From: CAZEAN01 sp964510225
Lineage (GTDB): Bacteria > Planctomycetota > Planctomycetia > Isosphaerales > Isosphaeraceae
Length of the DNA: 49,144 bases
NCBI GenBank assembly: GCA_964510225.1
Contig: CAZEAN010000038.1
Span: 1-49,144, forward strand
Reading direction: 5' to 3'
Of this stretch, positions 28,081 through 36,362 are shown piece after piece (the stretch's first letter is position 1; the number at the start of each line of letters is the position of its first letter). The notes beneath the pieces are model-generated. The model saw only the letters and a program-made list of their open reading frames with translations. It had not been told where the DNA came from and searched no databases. The position numbers and the translations under genes were made by a program.

Positions 28081-29978
28081 AACGAACAATCACATGCTGT
28101 TGGTTTGCTTTCTCGATCGTGGCCTTCGTTGGTTGCGGTGGGCAGGAACCGATCCGGATCGGTGCCAAGTCATTCGCCGAACAGCAGATTCTTGCCGAAA
28201 TGGCTTCGATGCTATTGCAGGAAGCTGGTATCAAGACAGCACCGATTGTCTCCTGCCAAGATTCATTCACAGCACAACGGATGTTGCAGATCGGTCAAGT
28301 GGATCTCATGGCAGAATACAGCGGGACCCGTTGGCTTTTCGTCCATGGACCAGTTCGGCCGACCGATGACGACCTTCTGGAGACGATCCGGAGCCAAGAC
28401 GCCGGGATCGGCTTGCAGTGGCAAGAGTCGCTTGGGTTCGACAATTCCTACTGCGTTCTCGTCACTGCAGATCGGGCCGATGCCCTCGGCCTCGAGACAA
28501 TCGGGGACCTCGCAAAGTTAGACAGCCCCGTCCGAATCGCGTGCAATCCCGAATACGATCGGCGTCCTGTCGATGGGGCTGATGCCCTTGCAGTTGCTTA
28601 CGGCTTCGAACTCGGAGAGATCATTTCAGACGACAACTTATCAAGCCGCATCAATGCTTTGTTAAATGGCGAGGTTGATGTCGCGATTGGCTACACCACA
28701 GACGGAGTCATCGACCGGCTGGGGTTGCATATTCTAGACGATACAGAGGAGTTCTTTCCTCCTTATGAAGCCGCCTTCGTGGTTCGTCAGGAGGTTGTTG
28801 AGTCCTCACCTGATGTACTCGAGGCTCTCCATCCTCTCCAGAAGGTTCTCAATGAGGAGTCGATGCGTAAGCTGAACTACGCTGTCGACATTGCTGGGCG
28901 GAATCCTCGTGCTGTTGCCCGCGATTTTCTAATCGACTCCGAGTTGATCTCGGGACGATCGCAGACGGAGATCGCAACCCCGACAATCGTCTGGGCGGTT
29001 TCACGCGATGACGACCTCGGGCCACTCCTCGTCCAAGCGGAACGGGCAATCGCCGACGCCTTCCCCGACCGTGAGTTGCCTCGTGAGCCGAAGCGAGTCG
29101 AGAAACCGGTGCTTGAACTCACCCAAGGTGCATCAAGGCTGGCAATCCTAGGAGCAGAGCGGTTCTTTAAACTCCGAAGTGGGAAACTCCCAACTCGGAT
29201 CAACGACCTCGAGGCAGCGGCTGTTGTTGGTACTCGAGAGGTTCATCTGCTTCGCCGCAAGGGCGATCCTTCTCTCGATAATCCACTCAACGGTCAAGTC
29301 GGGATTCCAAAGCCACGAAGTGGCGCCGGGATCATCGCGGCTCGATTGATCGAGGGCCGAACCCCAAAGCTTGTTGGGGCAATCGAAGAACTGGTCGATG
29401 GAGTTGTGTCGGACCAAATCGATGTTGCCATCTTCGTTGCGACAACAGACCCCATCGACAATCGAGTGGCGGAGATTCTTTCGTCAAAGGGTGATGCAGT
29501 TCAACTCGTTCCGCTCAAGAATTGGTTGACCCCAGAACGTGCAGTCCAGAATCCCTTCTTGCGGAACAGCCGGATCCCGAAGGACGCTTACGGACTCGAA
29601 GAACCGCTAGAGACTCTAGGAGTCCAGGTCGTCTTGGCTGGAGCGTCGAGCAAGAGTAGAGAACTGGCCGCAGGACCCGGTGGAGCCTTACCAGAAGGTG
29701 GGGTTCCGTTAACCAGGGCCGAGGTCGAAGCCCTTGCCGATTCAGAGTCAACCCTTAATGTCGCACCCGATCCAGCGTTGCCGTCGGCTTGGGGGGTCTC
29801 AGAGCCTGAGCCTACCTTCTCGATCACGGAGGCGATCTGGCTCACAGTCATGAATTTGGTAGCGCTCGCCTTCATCGCCTGGCTGATCTCAGAGATCAGG
29901 CGACCTGGCCCCTTACCCGAGGCCACGCTTCAAGCCGCTACTGCAACTCCAACCGGATCTGCTACCCCCAGCGAATAA
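28077..29978 (+). CDS. OsmF/OpuAC-like solute-binding lipoprotein with TAXI-like second domain
   Basis: A 633-residue predicted lipoprotein (FVGC, Cys 20). Residues about 25-290 match the quaternary-amine-binding domain of OsmF/ProX-type ABC importers: IRIGAKSFAEQQILAEM, DLMAEYSGT, GYTTDGVIDRLGLHILDD and YAVDIAGRNPRAVARDFL. Residues about 370-530 resemble the second half of TAXI/TRAP solute receptors: NGQVGIPKPRSGAGIIAARL, SDQIDVAIFVATTDPIDNRV, IPKDAYG. Near the C-terminus a single membrane helix (AIWLTVMNLVALAFIAWLIS, about 583-605) precedes a Thr/Pro-rich tail. No ABC permease, ATPase or TRAP membrane gene is nearby; its start overlaps the BCCT stop (ATGA). The first domain is clear, the TAXI assignment is moderate, and the mechanism is unknown. 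Confidence 0.8.
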   Translation: MKRTITCCWFAFSIVAFVGCGGQEPIRIGAKSFAEQQILAEMASMLLQEAGIKTAPIVSCQDSFTAQRMLQIGQVDLMAEYSGTRWLFVHGPVRPTDDDLLETIRSQDAGIGLQWQESLGFDNSYCVLVTADRADALGLETIGDLAKLDSPVRIACNPEYDRRPVDGADALAVAYGFELGEIISDDNLSSRINALLNGEVDVAIGYTTDGVIDRLGLHILDDTEEFFPPYEAAFVVRQEVVESSPDVLEALHPLQKVLNEESMRKLNYAVDIAGRNPRAVARDFLIDSELISGRSQTEIATPTIVWAVSRDDDLGPLLVQAERAIADAFPDRELPREPKRVEKPVLELTQGASRLAILGAERFFKLRSGKLPTRINDLEAAAVVGTREVHLLRRKGDPSLDNPLNGQVGIPKPRSGAGIIAARLIEGRTPKLVGAIEELVDGVVSDQIDVAIFVATTDPIDNRVAEILSSKGDAVQLVPLKNWLTPERAVQNPFLRNSRIPKDAYGLEEPLETLGVQVVLAGASSKSRELAAGPGGALPEGGVPLTRAEVEALADSESTLNVAPDPALPSAWGVSEPEPTFSITEAIWLTVMNLVALAFIAWLISEIRRPGPLPEATLQAATATPTGSATPSE

Positions 29979-30155
29979 CGGCCTTCCCGCTGTTGATTCA
30001 AATTTCGATTGAAGGACTTAGCAGGGTTAAGCCGATCTTCTACCTTTTGGGGAGACGATAGGTTCCGGCGTCTGGATTGTGATCGATGTCCGAAGAGTCT
30101 CCGGGCATCTACCCAATCTCTCTGTCGGAGCCATAAACCCCAAGGAGGTCGGGCC

Positions 30156-30899
30156 ATGTGGAGTCGAAGGACCGGACGGACAGGCCGAATCGCCCAAACA
30201 TCGAAGGGCTGCCGTCAATCGACTCGTCGCCGACTTCAACTCGACCTCCTCAGACTTGAAAGTCGTGAGGTGCTCTCGACGGTTTCTCCAATCGCTGAAA
30301 TCCAGAGTGTTCCAAGCCCTGCTGTCTTAAAGGCAGTTCCGCTACCGATTCTCCGGGCGAGCGCTGAACAGCCGTTCCATGGCACAGTCGCATCTGTGAT
30401 CACTAATCTTCCAGTGACCACCGAAAGCCTGAATGCTACGGTCGATTGGGGCGATGGCGTTCTCTCTGAAGCGACCATCGAACCAAACCCTTGGGGAGGT
30501 TTCAACGTCGTCGGAAACCATCGCTACCCCGGATCAATCATGGGGCCACTCTGGGTCCGGGTCAATGTCTCCGAAGCAGCGACTGATCGTTGGCTCTTTG
30601 GCGCTGAGCAACGGATCTGGGTCACCAGACCACAGCCAACACCCCAGACTTTTGCAGCTCAATCGATGCTGAACCAGTTCAATTATTCTGAGCCCGCCAA
30701 TCGACCTCAACCGTACCGACTCCAGCTTGTCAATCGCCGCCAGCAATTCCAAGACGCATCCGCACGACACGCCGACGGAACCGCGACCGAGGACGATCGA
30801 CGCTTACTCCGGAACGTCCTTGCCTACGTTGAAGAGCAACAAAAGGGATTCTGGGAAGAACTCGGTGATTCCTTTACCGACTCCCTGTTCTTCACCTAA
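30156..30899 (+). CDS. Small LEPR-XLL-tagged exported protein with one PKD-like repeat
   Basis: A 247-residue protein. ATG 30156 is set by AAGGAGG at 30142-30148; the frame is open from 30009 without a better start. The Arg-rich N-terminus contains LDLLRLESREVLS, a form of the planctomycete LEPR-XLL tag. Residues about 70-145 are one PKD-like repeat with ATVDWGDGVLSEATI and FNVVGNHRYPG, closely similar to the repeats in the 1354-residue protein at 19327. The C-terminal part is charged and helical (EEQQKGFWEELGDSFTDSLFF). It is probably a minor surface component; function unknown. Confidence 0.75.
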   Translation: MWSRRTGRTGRIAQTSKGCRQSTRRRLQLDLLRLESREVLSTVSPIAEIQSVPSPAVLKAVPLPILRASAEQPFHGTVASVITNLPVTTESLNATVDWGDGVLSEATIEPNPWGGFNVVGNHRYPGSIMGPLWVRVNVSEAATDRWLFGAEQRIWVTRPQPTPQTFAAQSMLNQFNYSEPANRPQPYRLQLVNRRQQFQDASARHADGTATEDDRRLLRNVLAYVEEQQKGFWEELGDSFTDSLFFT

Positions 30900-31107
30900 T
30901 CCTCCGTAATCAGCGATCGTCTCGGGATCCAAAAGTACGCGCGGATCGCGTCCGATTGAAGTGTCCCGACGGACTGATGAAATCCGGTCCGGTTGGAAGC
31001 CGGGGGTTCGTGAGCGCGATTACCGTAGACGCCGTCGAGATCTGTCACCATGTGATCTACAGCACAGAGCTGATATTTCACCCAGCGATCTGCGACCGGA
31101 GAAGCGC

Positions 31108-32238
31108 ATGGGACCCCTACGCGAACGCAAGCCGATTACGATCCGGCAATTCCTCGTCGTGACTCTCGCTTGTGGACTAACAGTACCATTCTTCGTCCGC
31201 TGGTATTGGAAGTCACTTGCACCAGAGATTTACGTTGGTGAAGCCGGGACTCCGATGGAACCTCCCCAAGTCCCCCTCAGAGAGCGGTTCGCTGGACTCC
31301 TCTCTGACCGGATGCAAGACGATTCGGGGTTTGATCCAGCGCCTGCTGCTCCTCAACAAGATCCAATCACCAAGTTCCCAATTCTTGACGTGGGTGATCC
31401 TACACTGGATGACCAAATCCAGCCTGATGAACTTGTCCTCGGGGTCGTAATCGATGGTAATGCACGAGCCTACCCAATCAACATGTTGACCGGTCCACAG
31501 CGTGAAATCCTCAACGACGAACTCGCCGGTCACGCGATCGCGGCGACCTGGTGACACCTCTGCCACAACGGCATCGTGTATGCCAGGGAACTGCAGAATG
31601 GCCAAACGTTGACATTCGGGGTTTCGGGGTGGCTCTGGCGGCGAAGTTTGGTGATGTACGATCAAGAGACTGAGACCTGGTGGAGTCACATCCTCGGCGA
31701 GGCCATGCAAGGCCCACTTAAAGGGGAAAAACTCGAGCAAATTCCCTCGATCATGACAACTTGGGAACAGTGGTTGAATGAACACCCAGAGAGTACAGTC
31801 GCCGTCCTCTCCAAGACTTCACGCGACTACCGTGCGAGCATCTACCAACGGAATCTTCCAGGATTCCTGCTGGGGATTACTTCTGGGAACAGCGCGCGTG
31901 CTTGGCCTTTCGACCTTCTGGTCAAACAACAGGTGTTGAACGACCACTGGAACGATCGACCCGTCGTGGCTGTCATCGATCCTAAGCACATGACACCCCA
32001 GCTGTTTGCGCGGACGGTTGATGATCGCGTGCTGACCTTCCGAATGCACCCCGACACAGGGCTACTCATTGACAACGAAACCCAAACAGCGTGGGAGCCT
32101 GTCAGCGGGCAGGCACTAGATGGAACGCTGGCAGGTCGGAAACTCGACCCACTCCCAGCGATCGTCTCTGAGACCGACGCGTGGCAACGATTTCACCCGG
32201 ACTCGACTTACGCGGGATCTTCTGACCGTCGTGAATGA
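31108..32238 (+). CDS. DUF3179 protein with in-frame TGA at the CxxC motif (candidate selenoprotein)
   Basis: Read through one TGA at 31552, this is a 376-residue DUF3179 protein. ATG 31108 follows GGAG at 31098-31101. An N-terminal membrane helix (IRQFLVVTLACGLTVPFF) anchors it, leaving the rest outside the cytoplasm. DUF3179 proteins, as I recall, carry an RAYP motif, then a YCPLC-type CxxC, then LTFGVSG and LVMYD motifs. Here these read GNARAYPINML, ATW-TGA-HLCHNGIVY, LTFGVSGWLW and SLVMYDQETETWW. The TGA is residue 149, exactly the first Cys. A second, Cys-less half-repeat follows (GNSARAWPFDLL at about 258). The frame continues 228 codons past the TGA without another stop. Selenocysteine fits best; a recent nonsense mutation or sequencing error is the alternative. 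The function of DUF3179 is not known. Confidence 0.75.
31552..31554 (+). other. In-frame TGA, predicted selenocysteine codon
   Basis: The codons around it read ACC TGG TGA CAC CTC TGC, i.e. T-W-U-H-L-C. Substituting Sec gives a UxxC motif, the usual Sec analogue of a redox CxxC. TGA serves as a normal stop elsewhere in the window, for example at 36360-36362 and 39053-39055, so a general code change is not the explanation. Confidence 0.6.
31570..31584 (+). promoter_or_regulatory. Candidate bacterial SECIS hairpin
   Basis: GGCAT (31570-31574) pairs with ATGCC (31580-31584) around the loop CGTGT. The loop begins 20 bases after the TGA and its second base is G. As I remember the bacterial SECIS consensus, it wants a small apical loop with G in one of its first two positions, about 16-37 bases after the UGA; this fits. 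CCT (31557-31559) with AGG (31585-31587) could add a lower stem. A competing 4-bp hairpin, TGCC/GGCA (31561-31573), weakens the case. Confidence 0.45.
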
Positions 32239-33121
32239 GCCTTCGCGCCAACCCTCCACGCACAAGCACGAGGGCATCAGTGTAGTCCCCGCTCAGAACT
32301 GTGATTTTCCTCAGCGGGCACTTACGACCCAGGCACCTCGGCGACGATTCGCATTCCTCTCATCTCAACCGCAGCGTTCGTCTACCTCAGTTCCCTGACA
32401 ATCCATCGTCGCAAGGATCATTGCTCCCAATACAAGAGTCCAAATCCTAGACTGCCCTCATGGTGAGATGAAATCAATGTATCGAGCATTCGAATGGATG
32501 TGCCGACTACTCAAACCACACCACATCCATAGAAGGCGAACACGATCTAGAATATTTCATGAACACACAGAAACTACTTTCCTCACTAATATTTTATCAA
32601 ACCAACACACAGAAGAATATGGCCGCGGTTTCGACAGCTAACTGTACGCCTCAAGTTGAAAAAATCTGGTTCGCTGACGATCCAAGTCATTGCTTGTTTT
32701 GCAGTTAACAACTGAAAGGGGACCAGGCCCAGACTTGTGAGCATGAATAATTTAGTTGATTCGTAGTTTGAAGACTCCTATTCCGGCATACCAGATGTCG
32801 TTTTTTTCTTGACAGTACGGTGCCTGAGCCCGATAAGTGACACTTAGCCGAGTTACCGGTACTGCCAGGAAGCAGAAACTACCCCTCACACACCACTCCT
32901 CAACCTCGCCAGTACGCCATTCTTGGTTCTTCAAAGAGGGGTGGGTGCAGGTATGTTAGCATTACCGAACCCGGTTATCGCCGCCCGTAATATTTCTCTT
33001 CACACCGCCCGATGATCCAGCCAGCTCTCAATACGTTTGCCGATCTCAACAAGTTCGGCAGAGAGACTCAACTCTCTTGGTTCCAGATCGTCGGATTGGC
33101 TTTTTCTTTGGAGACAGTTTC
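32239..33121. other. Gene-free 883-bp region upstream of the DUF1559 gene
   Basis: No open frame here has a ribosome binding site or recognisable protein. The stretch 32440-32760 looks more AT-rich than its neighbours. It contains a weak CCCGCT/AGCGGG hairpin after the DUF3179 gene (32288-32318), a good promoter at 32809-32837, and an ACCCCTC/GAGGGGT pairing (32881-32887 with 32936-32942) that would fall in a leader RNA of about 280 bases. Confidence 0.5.
32809..32837 (+). promoter_or_regulatory. Predicted sigma-70-type promoter for the DUF1559 gene
   Basis: A consensus TTGACA (32809-32814) is followed after exactly 17 bases by GATAAG (32832-32837), which has the central ATAA of TATAAT. A T-run lies directly before the -35 box. 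The next gene on this strand is the DUF1559 gene at 33122, which would have a leader near 280 bases. Confidence 0.55.
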
Positions 33122-34132
33122 ATGACCCAAACCACTCGTCGTGGTTTCACGCTCATTGAGCTCCTCGTGGTTATCGCCATTATCGGCGTCTTGATTGCTC
33201 TCTTGCTTCCTGCAGTGCAGTCGGCTCGGGAAGCCGCTCGTCGGACCCAGTGCACAAACAACCTGAAGCAAATCGGCCTCGCTGTGCACAACTACGAGTC
33301 CACCTGGGGCTCGATGCCGATGGGTGAAATGCCCGGTGGTCTTTCGCCGCAAGTTGCACTGCTCCCGTTCATGGAGCAGAACGCGATCTACGATAGCTTT
33401 AACTTCAACCTCGGCGAACGCTGGATCTGGACCCAGCCGGCAACCATCACCGTCGGTCGAACCCGAGTCGCAGCTTATGTCTGCCCGTCGGAACAATACA
33501 CCGAGTATGCGTCTGACTCGTTCCAGTTCTGGGCTTCCAACTACGCTTGGAACTCGGGTACCTGGTTCCCCACTGCACGAGGCTGGGACGGTGTCTTCGG
33601 CCGCTCGTATGACGCATTCCCGAACGCTACTGCCGATGGCTTCCGCCCGCTTCAAGCTGTTGTCCTTTCAGGCCTCAAGGACGGTACAAGCAATACCTTG
33701 CTTTGTGCCGAAGTTGCGAATGGTCCTCTCGTTCCTGGAGCCGCCCGTACACCTGTCTCTGACTGCTACCAAGCTCCGACAACGACCGACGAGAGCACTG
33801 TCCAAGAAGCTGTCGCTGCTTGCGATACCATCGCTTGGCAGACTGGCCCGATTCCGTGGGGCGGTAGCTGGCGATACAAGGGTTACGCTTGGGTTGAGGG
33901 TTCGATTTGGCGAAACTGGTTCAACTCGATCCGTACTCCTAACCAAACTTGCTGCCGAACCCACAACTGGTGGTACATCATGAAGCCCGCTTCCTCGTAC
34001 CACCCGGGTGGTGCAATGGCTGCCTTGGGTGATGGTAGCGTCCGATTCTTCAAGGAATCGATCGCACGCGAGACCTGGATGGCTTTGAGCACCCGCGCCG
34101 GCCGTGAAGTTGTTTCTGCCGACCAGTTCTAA
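33122..34132 (+). CDS. DUF1559 pseudopilin-like protein, probably highly expressed
   Basis: A 336-residue DUF1559 protein. The N-terminus RGFTLIELLVVIAIIGVLIA is the prepilin-type signal, followed by LLPAVQSAREAARRTQCTNN; the C-terminus carries HPGGAMAALGDGSV (H-x9-DG). GGAG at 33110-33113 sets ATG 33122; the frame from 33077 is ignored. Codon choice looks more restricted than in neighbouring genes (many CTC, AAC, AAG, TAC, GCT), and it has a near-consensus promoter and a structured RNA after the stop. These suggest high expression. A 55-residue lipoprotein gene follows 152 bases later. Confidence 0.93.
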   Translation: MTQTTRRGFTLIELLVVIAIIGVLIALLLPAVQSAREAARRTQCTNNLKQIGLAVHNYESTWGSMPMGEMPGGLSPQVALLPFMEQNAIYDSFNFNLGERWIWTQPATITVGRTRVAAYVCPSEQYTEYASDSFQFWASNYAWNSGTWFPTARGWDGVFGRSYDAFPNATADGFRPLQAVVLSGLKDGTSNTLLCAEVANGPLVPGAARTPVSDCYQAPTTTDESTVQEAVAACDTIAWQTGPIPWGGSWRYKGYAWVEGSIWRNWFNSIRTPNQTCCRTHNWWYIMKPASSYHPGGAMAALGDGSVRFFKESIARETWMALSTRAGREVVSADQF

Positions 34133-34168
34133 GTCAATCCGTTCCTAATCAGCCAAGCTTCACAGATG

Positions 34169-34209
34169 GGATCAACTTTGTGGAATCACTTTTTCCATGG
34201 AGTTGATCC
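34169..34209 (+). other. Long hairpin between the DUF1559 gene and its small lipoprotein
   Basis: GGATCAACT (34169-34177) pairs with AGTTGATCC (34201-34209), and TGGAA (34181-34185) with TTCCA (34193-34197). The three positions between can form G-U pairs, giving a 17-bp stem with a 7-base loop. There is no T-run after it, so it looks more like an RNA-stabilising or processing element than an intrinsic terminator. Confidence 0.6.
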
Positions 34210-34284
34210 GTTAGCCTCCTCAGTAACCTTCTCGATCGAGTAATCTCGACCTGCCTCCGATTCCCCGAAAGGAAAATCTCAACA

Positions 34285-34452
34285 ATGCGGATCAGCCTCG
34301 CTCCCCTGCGATCCTTCTTGATTTCACTGTCCGTTGTCGCCGCGATTCTCGGTTTCGCTGGCTGTGGCAGTGACGAACCGCCGCCTGTCGATATCCAAAA
34401 CACCGACTTCGAAACTGCTGAAAAGGAAGCTATCAAAGAATACGAAGAGTAA
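34285..34452 (+). CDS. Small lipoprotein (55 aa) following a DUF1559 gene
   Basis: A short gene coding for 55 residues. It has an Arg-containing N-terminus, a hydrophobic stretch (FLISLSVVAAILGFAGC) and a lipoprotein Cys at residue 27, followed by only 28 mature residues rich in acid and Pro (GSDEPPPVDIQN ... EAIKEYEE). AAAGGAA at 34268-34274 precedes ATG 34285. It sits on the same strand after the DUF1559 gene and beyond a long hairpin. A similar DUF1559-plus-small-lipoprotein pair is at 17438-18672. No function is known; a partner of the pseudopilin-like protein is an inference. Confidence 0.72.
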   Translation: MRISLAPLRSFLISLSVVAAILGFAGCGSDEPPPVDIQNTDFETAEKEAIKEYEE

Positions 34453-34568
34453 TAACTGCTCTCATGATAGTTCCTCAAAGCGTATGCTCCCGGTTTGTGC
34501 ATCGAGGTCGCGCCGGGAGATATCGGAAGACTTTTCAACAATACTCATTCCGCTCCTGTTGGATCAGG

Positions 34569-36362
34569 ATGGATGGTCCAACACTGGCTATTAGGCTGTT
34601 TGCTTTAATCTTGCTGACTGGTTGTGGCCAACCGAGGGTTGAGCAAGTTCCAAACATCCCTAACCCAACCGAACCGTCATCGACGGTTCCGATCCCCCCA
34701 ACCTCAGGTCCTTGGTTTGTCAACCGGGCCCCTGAATTCGGTCTTAATGTCGAAACTCTCTGTGGCGACCCGAGCAAACAGTCGGTACTCGATTCAGTAG
34801 GGATTGGTGTAGCGCTGTTCGACCTCGATAGAGACAACGATCTGGATCTGTTTGTTGCTGCCGGTAGTAGAATTCACGAGAAAACAATCGTAGACGCTGG
34901 TGGCCCTTGGCTCTTCCGCAATGACGGCCCCGGACGCTGGACTGATATCACAAAAGACTCCCGCCTCCTCCATACCGGCTGGGCCCAAGGCGTTGCCGTT
35001 GCCGACTATGACGCCGATCGAGACCTGGATCTCTTCATCGCTCAGTATGGTCGAGATACCCTCTGGCAGAACCAAGGAAATGGTCGCTTCATCGACGTCA
35101 CCGAGACATCTGGGATTGACGAGAAATATTGGGGAGTCTCGGCCACTTGGGGTGATATTGATAACGATGGCTGGCCCGACCTCTACGTAACGAACTATCT
35201 CGAAGTCGATGCCTTCCGACCACCCCCTCTCAACGATTATCTACCTGGCCATCCCGTCTTCGAGGGACCGGTAACATTGCCTGGCCAACCCGACCAACTC
35301 TGGCGGAATCGAGGAGACGGTACATTTGAAGAATATAGCAGTGAGGCAGGGCTGCAACGCGGAGTGAACAAAGGGATGTCGGCGTTATTCGTCGACCTCA
35401 ACGATGACAACAACCTAGACCTCTATGTCACCAATGACACTCAAGCCAACGAACTATTCCAAGGGCTTGGTAAAGGCCGATTCCAGGAAATCGGGAAGAG
35501 AGCAGGGGTGTCTTACAACCTCCAAGGGGTCACCGAAGGAAGTATGGCGATCGCTGTGGCTGACGTGGACCGAAACCAAACCCTGGACCTCATGATCAGT
35601 AACTTCCGACAAGAAGGATCTCGTCTCTACCAAAATCTTGGCGATCACAACTATCGAGATCAGTCAGGTCGATTCCGACTCTGGGACCTCACCGCTGAGT
35701 TCGTTGGTTGGGGCTTGATACTACGTGACTTTGATCATGATGGCTGGCCCGATCTTTTTCAGGTCAACGGACACGTTTACCCCGGCGTACCCGATAGTCG
35801 ATATGATCAGTCGGCGATCATGCTCCAGAACTTGAACGGCACGGGATTTGAGTTGGTCACCAGTACGTGGGGCAACCGACTGCATGAGTGTCGTTCTGGA
35901 CGTGCGGTTGCTGTCGGTGATCTTGAACCTGATGGGGATCTTGATCTCGTAGTCTCGACGATGGATGGTCCACTCTCCGTTTGGGTCAACGAGGGAACAT
36001 CGGAAAATCATTCGGTGTTGGTGCGTCTCATCGGCTCCTTACCGAACACTGAGGCGATCGGAGCCCGTGTTACCATTGAAGCGGGGAAAAGATCCTACAT
36101 TGATGTCGTCCGACGCGGCGGAAGTATCCTAGCTGCCTCCGATGCAGCACTTCACTATGGTCTCGGCATTGCTGATCAGATCGATCATCTTCGTATTCGA
36201 TGGCCTGACAGTACAACAGATAATTATCAGAACCTGCCGGTCGATTCACTGCTAACGATCCATCAGCAAGAGCATCGCTTGGATGCCTACTTCTTCGACG
36301 AACTTCCTAAATCTGATCCAAAGGTAACCATCTTCCCCGCGAATAAGAGCACTTCACCATGA
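34569..36362 (+). CDS. CRTAC1-like FG-GAP/ASPIC lipoprotein
   Basis: A 597-residue predicted lipoprotein (ALILLTGC, Cys 19) of the CRTAC1/ASPIC-UnbV family. Seven calcium-type FG-GAP/VCBS motifs are visible: DLDRDNDLDLF, DYDADRDLDLF, DIDNDGWPDLY, DLNDDNNLDLY, DVDRNQTLDLM, DFDHDGWPDLF and DLEPDGDLDLV, which predicts a seven-bladed propeller. The C-terminal ASPIC/UnbV domain (IGARVTIEAGKRSYIDVVRR, LRIRWPDSTTDNYQNL) is clear. ATG 34569 puts the lipobox at the right distance; the open frame from 34464 would not. The stop overlaps the next start by four bases (ATGA), coupling it to a DUF3179 protein. It should sit on the outer face of a membrane; its role is unknown. Confidence 0.9.
   Translation: MDGPTLAIRLFALILLTGCGQPRVEQVPNIPNPTEPSSTVPIPPTSGPWFVNRAPEFGLNVETLCGDPSKQSVLDSVGIGVALFDLDRDNDLDLFVAAGSRIHEKTIVDAGGPWLFRNDGPGRWTDITKDSRLLHTGWAQGVAVADYDADRDLDLFIAQYGRDTLWQNQGNGRFIDVTETSGIDEKYWGVSATWGDIDNDGWPDLYVTNYLEVDAFRPPPLNDYLPGHPVFEGPVTLPGQPDQLWRNRGDGTFEEYSSEAGLQRGVNKGMSALFVDLNDDNNLDLYVTNDTQANELFQGLGKGRFQEIGKRAGVSYNLQGVTEGSMAIAVADVDRNQTLDLMISNFRQEGSRLYQNLGDHNYRDQSGRFRLWDLTAEFVGWGLILRDFDHDGWPDLFQVNGHVYPGVPDSRYDQSAIMLQNLNGTGFELVTSTWGNRLHECRSGRAVAVGDLEPDGDLDLVVSTMDGPLSVWVNEGTSENHSVLVRLIGSLPNTEAIGARVTIEAGKRSYIDVVRRGGSILAASDAALHYGLGIADQIDHLRIRWPDSTTDNYQNLPVDSLLTIHQQEHRLDAYFFDELPKSDPKVTIFPANKSTSP

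Noticed and set aside
31552..31554. TGA read as tryptophan (changed genetic code)
   Set aside because: Several genes in the window end in TGA, including those whose TGA overlaps the next start (36360-36362, 39053-39055), and no other gene has an internal TGA.
31108..32238. Two separate genes split at the TGA
   Set aside because: The second half has no ribosome binding site at its first start codon (GTG 31576), continues in the same frame and completes the DUF3179 domain, so one reading frame with an in-frame TGA fits better.
34149..34541. Minus-strand open frame of 130 residues over the small lipoprotein gene
   Set aside because: No ribosome binding site and no family resemblance; the plus strand has the ribosome binding site and lipobox.
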